This document shows, one piece after another, positions 34,791 to 47,100 of a stretch of 64,000 nt of DNA. This stretch comes from Coix lacryma-jobi var. lacryma-jobi (lineage: Eukaryota > Streptophyta > Magnoliopsida > Poales > Poaceae): NCBI GenBank assembly GCA_009763385.1, contig CM019831.1:78522815-78586814 (forward strand). The letters are read 5' to 3'. The position numbers were made by a program, and so were the translations under genes. Below the pieces are notes generated by a model, which searched no databases, was not told the origin of the DNA, and saw only the letters and a list, made by a program, of their open reading frames with translations. The stretch's first letter is position 1; each line of letters begins with the position of its first letter.

Positions 34791-34807
34791 CTTATATCCC
34801 TCTATAG
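34791..34807 (+). promoter_or_regulatory. Possible TATA element of the CRM-like LTR
   Basis: CTTATATCCCTCTATAG lies within the 917-bp LTR, about 400 bases before its end, where the U3/R boundary would be plausible. The corresponding site in the inverted copy reads the same on its strand, while the 4.6-kb element has lost the TATA-like bases. This rests on sequence resemblance only. Confidence 0.3.
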
Positions 34808-35195
34808 CCGCCATGGTCGGTTTGGGTTTTGTTTAGATCAAGTTTAGCCTTAGCTACTTGCTTGTAGGCGCGCGTGCAGGATCAGCCGCCCGTCTCCTTG
34901 TCTTCGGAACCCCATTGTAGATTAAGATTCAGTTTGAAACCTTCAATTTCATCTTGCAAATTCAGTGCTTGTTTCCTCGTTCTTGCTAGTTCTTCGATTG
35001 CTTGCAGGACGGGAGCCCTAGGGGCTGGTTGTCGCGCTCCACAAGATCGTGACGGCTATTGGACGTGGTGTATCGGTTGCTAAGGCGCGGTCTTGAGGGC
35101 TGTAGTCGGGCCGTGAACGTCATCTCCATCCACCAATCGAGTTATCCCCGTTTCTCATCGAAAGATCGGGCAAAAACCCTAGCGGGTTCGCATCA

Positions 35196-38100
35196 AAATG
35201 GGGATGATTGGGTGCGTCCGTTGTGAAAAATTCAACCGTGAATTTTTCGGTGCACCAGTGGTGAAAAAATGGCCCTCCTGCGCGAGTTTTGCGGCACCAT
35301 TCCTCCGGAAATGAAAGTGCCGAAAACCCACCAAACATGAGTTTTGGGTCAAACGGAGATGATTGGGTGCTTCCGTTGTGAAAAATTCAACCGTGAGTTT
35401 TTCGGTGCATCAATGGTTAAAACGGCCCACCTGCGCGAGTTTTGCAGCACCATTCCTCCAAAAATAATAGTGCCAAAAACCCACCAAACATGAGTTTTGG
35501 GTCAAACAGAGATGATTGGGTGCGTCCGTTGTGAAAAATTCAACCGTGAGTTTTTCGGTGCATCAGAGGGTAAAATGACCCTCCTGCGCGAGTTTGCGGC
35601 ACCGTTCCTCCGGAAATGAAAGTGCCAAAAACCCACCAAACATGAGTTTTGGGTCAAACAGAGATGATTGGGTGCGTCCGTTGTGAAAAATTCAACCGTG
35701 AATTTTTCGGTGCACCAGTGGTGAAAAAATGGCCCTCCTGCGCGAGTTTTGCGGCACCATTCCTCCGGAAATGAAAGTGCCGAAAACCCACCAAACACGA
35801 GTTTTGGGTCAAACAGAGATGATTGGGTGTGTCCGTTGCGAAAATTCAACCGTGAGTTTTTCGGTGCATCAGTGGTTAAAACGGCCCTCCTGCTCGAGTT
35901 TTGCAGCACCGTTCCTCCAAAAATAATAGTGCCAAAAACCCACCAAACATGAGTTTTGGGTCAAACGAAGATGATTGGGTAAAACAGCCCTCCCATACGA
36001 GTGTTTTGGCACCGTTCCTCCGGAAATGAAAGTGCCAAAAACCCACCAAACATGAGTTTTGGGTCAAACGGAGATAATTGGGTGCGTCCATTTTGAAAAA
36101 TTCAACCGTGAGTTTTCCGGTGCATCAGTGGTGAAAATGGCCCTTCTGCGCGAGTGTTGCGGCACCGTTCCTCCGGAAATGAAAGTGCCAAAAACCCACC
36201 AAACATGAGTTTTGGGTCAAATGGGGATGATTGGTTGCGTCCGTTGTGAAAAATTCAACCGTGAATTTTTCGGTGCACCAGTGGTGAAAAAATGGCCCTC
36301 CTGCGCGAGTTTTGCGGCACCATTCCTCCGGAAATGAAAGTGCCGAAAACCCACCAAACATGAGTTTTGGGTCAAACGGAGATGATTGGGTGCTTCCGTT
36401 GTGAAAAATTCAACCGTGAGTTTTTCGGTGCATCAATGGTTAAAACGGCCCACCTGCGCGAGTTTTGCAGCACCATTCCTCCAAAAATAATAGTGCCAAA
36501 AACCCACCAAACATGAGTTTTGGGTCAAACAGAGATGATTGGGTGCGTCCGTTGTGAAAAATTCAACCGTGAGTTTTTCGGTGCATCAGAGGGTAAAATG
36601 ACCCTCCTGCGCGAGTTTTGCGGCACCGTTCCTCCGGAAATGAAAGTGCCAAAAACCCACCAAACATGAGTTTTGGGTCAAATGGGGATGATTGGGTGCG
36701 TCCGTTGTGAAAAATTCAACCGTGAATTTTTCGGTGCACCAGTGGTGAAAAAATGGCCCTCCTGCGCGAGTTTTGCGGCACCATTCCTCCGGAAATGAAA
36801 GTGCCGAAAACCCACCAAACACGAGTTTTGGGTCAAACAGAGATGATTGGGTGCGTCCGTTGCGAAAAATTCAACCGTGAGTTTTTCGGTGCATCAGTGG
36901 TTAAAACGGCCCTCCTGCTCGAGTTTTGCAGCACCGTTCCTCCAAAAATGAAAGTGTCAAAAATCCACCAAATAGGAGTTTTGGGTCAAACGGAGATGAT
37001 TGAGTGCGTCCATTGTGAAAAATTCAATCATGAGTTTTTCGGTGCATCAGTGGGTAAACGGCCCTCCCATACGAGTGTTGCGGCACCGTTCCTCCGGAAA
37101 TGAAAGTGTCAAAAACCCACCAAACATGAGTTTTGGGTCAAACAGAGATGATTGGGTGCGTCCGTTGCGAAAAATTCAACCATGAGTTTTTCGGTGCATC
37201 AGTGGTTAAAACGACCCTCCTGCGCGAGTTTTGCAGCACCGTTCCTCCAAAAATGAAAGTGCCAAAAACCCACCAAACATGAGTTTCGGGTCAAACGGAG
37301 ATGATTGGGTGCGTCCATTGTGAAAGATTGAACTGTTTGTTTTTCGGTGCATCCGTGGGTAAAATGGCCCTCCCGTACGAGTTTTGCGGCACCGTTCCTC
37401 TGGAAATGAAAGTGCCAAAAACCCACCAAACATGAGTTTTGGGTCAAACGGAGATGATTGGGTGCGTCCGTTGTGAAAAATTCAACCATGAGTTTTTCGG
37501 TGCATCAGTGGGTAAAACGGCCCTCCTGCGCGAGTTTTGCAGCACCGTTCCTCCAAAAATGAAAGTGCCAAAAACCCACCAAACATGAGTTTCGGGTCAA
37601 ACGGAGATGATTGGGTGCGTCCATTGTGAAAGATTGAACTGTTTGTTTTTCGGTGCATCCGTGGGTAAAATGGCTCTCCCGTACGAGTTTTGCGGCACCG
37701 TTCGTCTGGAAATGAAAGTGCCAATAACCCACCAAACATGAGTTTTGGGTCAAACGGAGATGATTGGGTGCGTCCGTTGCGAAAAATTCAACCGTGAGTT
37801 TTTCGGTGCATCAGTGGTTAAAACGACCCTCCTGCGCGAGTTTTGCAGCACCGTTCCTCCAAAAATGAAAGTGCCAAAAACCCACCAAACATGAGTTTCG
37901 GGTCAAACGTAGATGATTGGGTGCGTCCATTGTGAAAGATTGAACTGTTTGTTTTTCGGTGCATCCGTGGGTAAAATGGCCCTCCCGTACGAGTTTTGCG
38001 GCACCGTTCCTCCGGAAATGAAAGTGCCAAAAACCCATCAAACATGAGTTTTGGGTCAAACGGAGATGATTGGGTGCGTCCGTTGTGAAAAATTCAACCA

Positions 38101-41100
38101 TGAGTTTTTCGGTGCATCAATGGGTAAAACGGCCCTACCATACGATTGTTGCGGTACCGTTCCTCCAGAAATGAAAGTGCCAAAAACCCACCAAACAAGA
38201 GTTTTGGGTCAAACGGAGATGATTGGGTGCGTCCATTTTGAAAAATTCAACCGTGAGTTTTCCGGTGCATCAGTGGTGAAAATGGCCCTTCTGCGCGAGT
38301 GTTGCGGCACCGTTCCTCCGGAAATGAAAGTGCCAAAAACCCACCAAACACGAGTTTTGGGTCAAACAGAGTTGATTGGGTGCGTCCGTTGCGAAAAATT
38401 CAACCGTGAGTTTTTCGGTGCATGAGCGGTTAAAACGACCCTCCTGCGCGAGTTTTGCAGCACCGTTCCTCCAAAAAGGAAAGTGCCAAAAACCCACCAA
38501 ACATGAGTTTCGGGTCAAACGGAGCTGATTGGTTGCGTCCATTGTGAAAGATTGAACTATTTTTTTTGGTGCATCCGTGGGTAAAATAGCCCTCTAGTAC
38601 GTATTTTGCGGCACCGTTCCTTCGGAAATGAAAGTGCCAAAAACCCACCAAACATGAGTTTTGGGTCAAACAGAGATGATTGGGTGCGTCCGTTGTGAAA
38701 AATTCAACCGTGAGTTTTTCGGTGCATCAGAGGGTAAAATGACCCTCCTGCGCGAGTTTTGCGGCACCGTTCCTCCGGAAATGAAAGTGCCAAAAACCCA
38801 CCAACTATGAGTTTTGGGTCAAATGGGGATGATTGGGTGCGTCCGTTGTGAAAAATTCAACCGTGAATTTTTCGGTGCACCAGTGGTGAAAAAATGGCCC
38901 TCCTGCGCGAGTTTTGCGGCACCATTCCTCCGGAAATGAAAGTGCCGAAAACCCACCAAACACGAGTTTTGGGTCAAACAGAGATGATTGGGTGTGTCCG
39001 TTGCGAAAAATTCAACCGTGAGTTTTTCGGTGCATCAGTGGTTAAAACGGCCCTCCTGCTCGAGTTTTGCAGCACCGTTCCTCCAAAAATAATAGTGCCA
39101 AAAACCCACCAAACATGAGTTTTGGGTCAAACGAAGATGATTGGGTAAAACAGCCCTCCCATACGAGTGTTGCGGCACCGTTCCTCCAGAAATGAAAGTG
39201 CCAAAAACCCACCAAACATGAGTTTTGGGTCAAACGGAGATAATTGGGTGCGTCCATTTTGAAAAATTCAACCGTGAGTTTTCCGGTGCATCAGTGGTGA
39301 AAATGGCCCTTCTGCGCGAGTGTTGCGGCACCGTTCCTCCGGAAATGAAAGTGCCAAAAACCCACCAAACATGAGTTTTGGGTCAAATGGGGATGATTGG
39401 GTGCGTCCGTTATGAAAAATTCAACCGTGAATTTTTCGGTGCACCAGTGGTGAAAAAATGGCCCTCCTGCGCGAGTTTTGCGGCACCATTCCTCCGGAAA
39501 TGAAAGTGCCGAAAACCCACCAAACATGAGTTTTGGGTCAAACGGAGATGATTGGGTGCTTCCGTTGTGAAAAATTCAACCGTGAGTTTTTCGGTGCATC
39601 AATGGTTAAAACGGCCCACCTGCGCGAGTTTTGCAGCACCATTCCTCCAAAACTAATAGTGCCAAAAACCCACCAAACATGAGTTTTGGGTCAAACAGAG
39701 ATGATTGGGTGCGTCCGTTGTGAAAAATTCAACCGTGAGTTTTTCGGTGCATCAGAGGGTAAAATGACCCTCCTGCGCGAGTTTTGCGGCACCGTTCCTC
39801 CGGAAATGAAAGTGCCAAAAACCCACCAAACATGAGTTTTGGGTCAAATGGGGATGATTGGGTGCGTCCGTTGTGAAAAATTCAACCGTGAATTTTTCGG
39901 TGCACCAGTGGTGAAAAAATGGCCCTCCTGCGCGAGTTTTGCGGCACCATTCCTCCGGAAATGAAAGTGCCGAAAACCCACCAAACACGAGTTTTGGGTC
40001 AAACAGAGATGATTGGGTGCGTCCGTTGCGAAAAATTCAACCGTGAGTTTTTCGGTGCATCAGTGGTTAAAACGGCCCTCCTGCTCGAGTTTTGCAGCAC
40101 CGTTCCTCCAAAAATAATAGTGCCAAAAACCCACCAAACATGAGTTTTGGGTCAAACGAAGATGATTGGGTAAAACAGCCCTCCCATACGAGTGTTGTGG
40201 CACCGTTCCTCCGGAAATGAAAGTGCCAAAAACCCACCAAACATGAGTTTTGGGTCAAACGGAGATAATTGGGTGCGTCCATTTTGAAAAATTCAACCGT
40301 GAGTTTTCCGGTGCATCAGTGGTGAAAATGGCCCTTCTGCGCGAGTGTTGCGGCACCGTTCCTCCGGAAATGAAAGTGCCAAAAACCCACCAAACATGAG
40401 TTTTGGGTCAAATGGGGATGATTGGGTGCGTCCGTTGTGAAAAATTCAACCGTGAATTTTTCGGTGCACCAGTGGTGAAAAAATGGCCCTCCTGCGCGAG
40501 TTTTGCGGCACCATTCCTCCGGAAATGAAAGTGCCGAAAACCCACCAAACATGAGTTTTGGGTCAAACGGAGATGATTGGGTGCTTCCGTTGTGAAAAAT
40601 TCAACCGTGAGTTTTTCGGTGCATCAATGGTTAAAACGGCCCACCTGCGCGAGTTTTGCAGCACCATTCCTCCAAAAATAATAGTGCCAAAAACCCACCA
40701 AACATGAGTTTTGGGTCAAACAGAGATGATTGGGTGCGTCCGTTGTGAAAAATTCAACCGTGAGTTTTTCGGTGCATCAGAGGGTAAAATGACCCTCCTG
40801 CGCGAGTTTTGCGGCACCGTTCCTCCGGAAATGAAAGTGCCAAAAACCCACCAAACATGAGTTTTGGGTCAAACAGAGATGATTGGGTGCGTCCGTTGTG
40901 AAAAATTCAACCGTGAATTTTTCGGTGCACCAGTGGTGAAAAAATGGCCCTCCTGCGCGAGTTTTGCGGCACCATTCCTCCGGAAATGAAAGTGCCGAAA
41001 ACCCACCAAACACGAGTTTTGGGTCAAACAGAGATGATTGGGTGTGTCCGTTGCGAAAAATTCAACCGTGAGTTTTTCGGTGCATCAGTGGTTAAAACGG

Positions 41101-44100
41101 CCCTCCTGCTCGAGTTTTGCAGCACCGTTCCTCCAAAAATAATAGTGCCAAAAACCCACCAAACATGAGTTTTGGGTCAAACGAAGATGATTGGGTAAAA
41201 CAGCCCTCCCATACGAGTGTTTTGGCACCGTTCCTCCGGAAATGAAAGTGCCAAAAACCCACCAAACATGAGTTTTGGGTCAAACGGAGATAATTGGGTG
41301 CGTCCATTTTGAAAAATTCAACCGTGAGTTTTCCGGTGCATCAGTGGTGAAAATGGCCCTTCTGCGCGAGTGTTGCGGCACCGTTCCTCCGGAAATGAAT
41401 GTGCCAAAAACCCACCAAACATGAGTTTTGGGTCAAATGGGGATGATTGGGTGCGTCCGTTGTGAAAAATTCAACCGTGAATTTTTCGGTGCACCAGTGG
41501 TGAAAAAATGGCCCTCCTGCGCGAGTTTTGCGGCACCATTCCTCCGGAAATGAAAGTGCCGAAAACCCACCAAACATGAGTTTTGGGTCAAACGGAGATG
41601 ATTGGGTGCTTCCGTTGTGAAAAATTCAACCGTGAGTTTTTCGGTGCATCAATGGTTAAAACGGCCCACCTGCGCGAGTTTTGCAGCACCATTCCTCCAA
41701 AAATAATAGTGCCAAAAACCCACCAAACATGAGTTTTGGTTCAAACAGAGATGATTGGGTGCGTCCGTTGTGAAAAATTCAACCGTGAGTTTTTCGGTGC
41801 ATCAGAGGGTAAAATGACCCTCCTGCGCGAGTTTTGCGGCACCGTTCCTCCGGAAATGAAAGTGCCAAAAACCCACCAAACATGAGTTTTGGGTCAAATG
41901 GGGATGATTGGGTGCGTCCGTTGTGAAAAATTCAACCGTGAATTTTTCGGTGCACCAGTGGTGAAAAAATGGCCCTCCTGCGCGAGTTTTGCGGCACCAT
42001 TCCTCCGGAAATGAAAGTGCCGAAAACCCACCAAACACGAGTTTTGGGTCAAACAGAGATGATTGGGTGCGTCCGTTGCGAAAAATTCAACCGTGAGTTT
42101 TTCGGTGCATCAGTGGTTAAAACGGCCCTCCTGCTCGAGTTTTGCAGCACCGTTCCTCCAAAAATGAAAGTGTCAAAAATCCACCAAATAGGAGTTTTGG
42201 GTCAAACGGAGATGATTGAGTGCGTCCATTGTGAAAAATTCAATCATGAGTTTTTCGGTGCATCAGTGGGTAAAACGGCCCTCCCATACGAGTGTTGCGG
42301 CACCGTTCCTCCGGAAATGAAAGTGTCAAAAACCCACCAAACATGAGTTTTGGGTCAAACAGAGATGATTGGGTGCGTCCGTTGCGAAAAATTCAACCAT
42401 GAGTTTTTCGGTGCATCAGTGGTTAAAACGACCCTCCTGCGCGAGTTTTGCAGCACCGTTCCTCCAAAAATGAAAGTGCCAAAAACCCACCAAACATGAG
42501 TTTCGGGTCAAACGGAGATGATTGGGTGCGTCCATTGTGAAAGATTGAACTGTTTGTTTTTCGGTGCATCCGTGGGTAAAATGGCCCTCCCGTACGAGTT
42601 TTGCGGCACCGTTCCTCTGGAAATGAAAGTGCGAAAAACCCACCAAACATGAGTTTTGGGTCAAACGGAGATGATTGGGTGCGTCCGTTGTGAAAAATTC
42701 AACCATGAGTTTTTCGGTGCATCAGTGGGTAAAACGGCCCTCCTGCGCGAGTTTTACAGCACCGTTCCTCCAAAAATGAAAGTGCCAAAAACCCACCAAA
42801 CATGAGTTTCGGGTCAAACGGAGATGATTGGGTGCGTCCATTGGGAAAGATTGAACTGTTTGTTTTTCGGTGCATCCGTGGGTAAAATGGCTCTCCCGTA
42901 CGAGTTTTGCGGCACCGTTCGTCTGGAAATGAAAGTGCCAATAACCCACCAAACATGAGTTTTGGGTCAAACGGAGATGATTGGGTGCGTCCGTTGCGAA
43001 AAATTCAACCGTGAGTTTTTCGGTGCATCAGTGGTTAAAACGACCCTCCTGCGCGAGTTTTGCAGCACCGTTCCTCCAAAAATGAAAGTGCCAAAAACCC
43101 ACCAAACATGAGTTTCGGGTCAAACGTAGATGATTGGGTGCGTCCATTGTGAAAGATTGAACTGTTTGTTTTTCGGTGCATCCGTGGGTAAAATGGCCCT
43201 CCCGTACGAGTTTTGCGGCACCGTTCCTCCGGAAATGAAAGTGCCAAAAACCCATCAAACATGAGTTTTGGGTCAAACGGAGATGATTGGGTGCGTCCGT
43301 TGTGAAAAATTCAACCATGAGTTTTTCGGTGCATCAATGGGTAAAACGGCCCTCCCATACGAGTGTTGCGGTACCGTTCCTCCGGAAATGAAAGTGCCAA
43401 AAACCCACCAAACAAGAGTTTTGGGTCAAACGGAGATGATTGGGTGCGTCCATTTTGAAAAATTCAACCGTGAGTTTTCCGGTGCATCAGTGGTGAAAAC
43501 GGCCCTCCTGCGCGAGTTTTGCGGCACCGTTCCTCCGAAAATAAAAGTGCCAAAAACCCACCAAACATGAGTTTTGGGTCAAACGGAGATGATTGGGTGC
43601 ATCCGTTGCGAAAAATTCAACCGTGAATTTTTCGATGCATCAGTGGTTAAAACGGCCCTCCTGCGCGAGTTTTGCGGCACGGTTCCTCCGGAAATAAAAG
43701 TGCCAAAAACCCAACAAACATGAGTTTTGGGTCAAATGGAGATGATTTGGTGCTTCCGTTGCGAAAAATTCAACTGTGTGTTTTTCGGTGAATCAGTGGT
43801 TAAAACGGCCCTCCTGCGCGAGTTTTGCAGCACCGTTCCTCCAAAAATAAAAGTGCCAAAAACCCAACAAACATGAGTTTTGGGTCAAACGGAGATGATT
43901 GGGTGCGTCCGTGGCGAAAAATTCAATCGTGAGTTTTTCGGTGCATCAGTGGTTAAAACGGCCCTCCTACGCGAGTTTTGCAGCACCGTTCCTCCAAAAA
44001 TGAAAGTGCCAAAAACCCACAAAACATGAGTTTCGGGTGAAACGGAGATGATTGGGTGCGTCCGTTGTGAAAGATTGAACTGTTTGTTTTTCGGTGCATC

Positions 44101-47100
44101 CGTTGGTAAAATGGCCCTCTCGTACGTGTTTTGTGGCACCGTTCCTCCGGAAATGAAAGTGTCAAAAACCCACCAAACATGAGTTTTGGGTCAAACGGAG
44201 AAGATTGGGTGCGTCCATTTTGAAAAATTCAACCGTGAGTTTTCCGGTGCATCAATGGTGAAAACAGCCCTTATGCGCGAGTTTTGCGGCTCCGTTCCTC
44301 TGAAAATAAAAGTGCCAAAACCCCACCAAACATGAGTTTTGGGTCAAACGGAGATGATTGGGTGCGTCCGTTGTGAAAAATTCAACCGTGAATATTTCGA
44401 TGCATCAGTGGTTAAAACGGCACTCCTGCGCGAGTTTTGCGGCACCATTCCTCCGGAAATGAAAGTGCCGAAAACCCACCAAACATGAGTTTTGGGTCAA
44501 ACGGAGATGATTGGGTGCTTCCGTTGCGAAAAATTCAACCGTGAGTTTTTCGGTGCATCAGTGGTTAAAACGGCCCTCCTGCTCGAGTTTTGCAGCACCG
44601 TTCCTCCAAAAATAATAGTGCCAAAAACCCACCAAACATGAGTTTTGGGTCAAACGAAGATGATTGGGTAAAACAGCCCTCCCATACGAGTGTTTTGGCA
44701 CCGTTCCTCCGGAAATGAAAGTGCCAAAAACCCACCAAACATGAGTTTTGGGTCAAACGGAGATAATTGGGTGCGTCCATTTTGAAAAATTCAACCGTGA
44801 GTTTTCCGGTGCATCAGTGGTGAAAATGGCCCTTCTGCGCGAGTGTTGCGGCACCGTTCCTCCGGAAATGAAAGTGCCAAAAACCCACCAAACATGAGTT
44901 TTGGGTCAAATGGGGATGATTGGGTGCGTCCGTTGTGAAAAATTCAACCGTGAATTTTTCGGTGCACCAGTGGTGAAAAAATGGCCCTCCTGCGCGAGTT
45001 TTGCGGCACCATTCCTCCGGAAATGAAAGTGCCGAAAACCCACCAAACATGAGTTTTGGGTCAAACGGAGATGATTGGGTGCTTCCGTTGTGAAAAATTC
45101 AACCGTGAGTTTTTCGGTGCATCAATGGTTAAAACGGCCCACCTGCGCGAGTTTTGCAGCACCATTCCTCCAAAAATAATAGTGCCAAAAACCCACCAAA
45201 CATGAGTTTTGGGTCAAACAGAGATGATTGGGTGCGTCCGTTGTGAAAAATTCAACCGTGAGTTTTTCGGTGCATCAGAGGGTAAAATGACCCTCCTGCG
45301 CGAGTTTTGCGGCACCGTTCCTCCGGAAATGAAAGTGCCAAAAACCCACCAAACATGAGTTTTGGGTCAAACAGAGATGATTGGGTGCGTCCGTTGTGAA
45401 AAATTCAACCGTGAATTTTTCGGTGCACCAGTGGTGAAAAAATGGCCCTCCTGCGCGAGTTTTGCGGCACCATTCCTCCGGAAATGAAAGTGCCGAAAAC
45501 CCACCAAACACGAGTTTTGGGTCAAACAGAGATGATTGGGTGTGTCCGTTGCGAAAAATTCAACCGTGAGTTTTTCGGTGCATCAGTGGTTAAAACGGCC
45601 CTCCTGCTCGAGTTTTGCAGCACCGTTCCTCCAAAAATAATAGTGCCAAAAACCCACCAAACATGAGTTTTGGGTCAAACGAAGATGATTGGGTAAAACA
45701 GCCCTCCCATACGAGTGTTTTGGCACCGTTCCTCCGGAAATGAAAGTGCCAAAAACCCACCAAACATGAGTTTTGGGTCAAACGGAGATAATTGGGTGCG
45801 TCCATTTTGAAAAATTCAACCGTGAGTTTTCCGGTGCATCAGTGGTGAAAATGGCCCTTCTGCGCGAGTGTTGCGGCACCGTTCCTCCGGAAATGAATGT
45901 GCCAAAAACCCACCAAACATGAGTTTTGGGTCAAATGGGGATGATTGGGTGCGTCCGTTGTGAAAAATTCAACCGTGAATTTTTCGGTGCACCAGTGGTG
46001 AAAAAATGGCCCTCCTGCGCGAGTTTTGCGGCACCATTCCTCCGGAAATGAAAGTGCCGAAAACCCACCAAACATGAGTTTTGGGTCAAACGGAGATGAT
46101 TGGGTGCTTCCGTTGTGAAAAATTCAACCGTGAGTTTTTCGGTGCATCAATGGTTAAAACGGCCCACCTGCGCGAGTTTTGCAGCACCATTCCTCCAAAA
46201 ATAATAGTGCCAAAAACCCACCAAACATGAGTTTTGGGTCAAACAGAGATGATTGGGTGCGTCCGTTGTGAAAAATTCAACCGTGAGTTTTTCGGTGCAT
46301 CAGAGGGTAAAATGACCCTCCTGCGCGAGTTTTGCGGCACCGTTCCTCCGGAAATGAAAGTGCCAAAAACCCACCAAACATGAGTTTTGGGTCAAATGGG
46401 GATGATTGGGTGCGTCCGTTGTGAAAAATTCAACCGTGAATTTTTCGGTGCACCAGTGGTGAAAAAATGGCCCTCCTGCGCGAGTTTTGCGGCACCATTC
46501 CTCCGGAAATGAAAGTGCCGAAAACCCACCAAACACGAGTTTTGGGTCAAACAGAGATGATTGGGTGCGTCCGTTGCGAAAAATTCAACCGTGAGTTTTT
46601 CGGTGCATCAGTGGTTAAAACGGCCCTCCTGCTCGAGTTTTGCAGCACCGTTCCTCCAAAAATGAAAGTGTCAAAAATCCACCAAATAGGAGTTTTGGGT
46701 CAAACGGAGATGATTGAGTGCGTCCATTGTGAAAAATTCAATCATGAGTTTTTCGGTGCATCAGTGGGTAAAACGGCCCTCCCATACGAGTGTTGCGGCA
46801 CCGTTCCTCCGGAAATGAAAGTGTCAAAAACCCACCAAACATGAGTTTTGGGTCAAACAGAGATGATTGGGTGCGTCCGTTGCGAAAAATTCAACCATGA
46901 GTTTTTCGGTGCATCAGTGGTTAAAACGACCCTCCTGCGCGAGTTTTGCAGCACCGTTCCTCCAAAAATGAAAGTGCCAAAAACCCACCAAACATGAGTT
47001 TCGGGTCAAACGGAGATGATTGGGTGCGTCCATTGTGAAAGATTGAACTGTTTGTTTTTCGGTGCATCCGTGGGTAAAATGGCCCTCCCGTACGAGTTTT

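Larger units (their letters stand above)
34279..35195 (+). mobile_element. CRM-like centromeric retrotransposon solo LTR (917 bp, plus strand)
   Basis: Runs from TGATGAGGACAT to GGGTTCGCATCA with a perfect TSD AAATG (34274-34278 and 35196-35200). Joining the flanks restores GGTCAAATGGGGATGATTGGG. The TSD differs from that of the inverted copy at 32854-33770, so the two are separate insertions. Its sequence also differs (for example ACATTAAC versus ACATCAAC at the 5' end, and several substitutions in the first 230 bases). It shares its last two thirds with the LTR of the 4.6-kb element. Confidence 0.92.

Noticed and set aside
32854..35195. A single retrotransposon with LTRs at 33 and 34-35 kb
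   Set aside because: The two LTRs are in opposite orientation, the interval between them is satellite, and each has its own distinct TSD. They are two solo LTRs.
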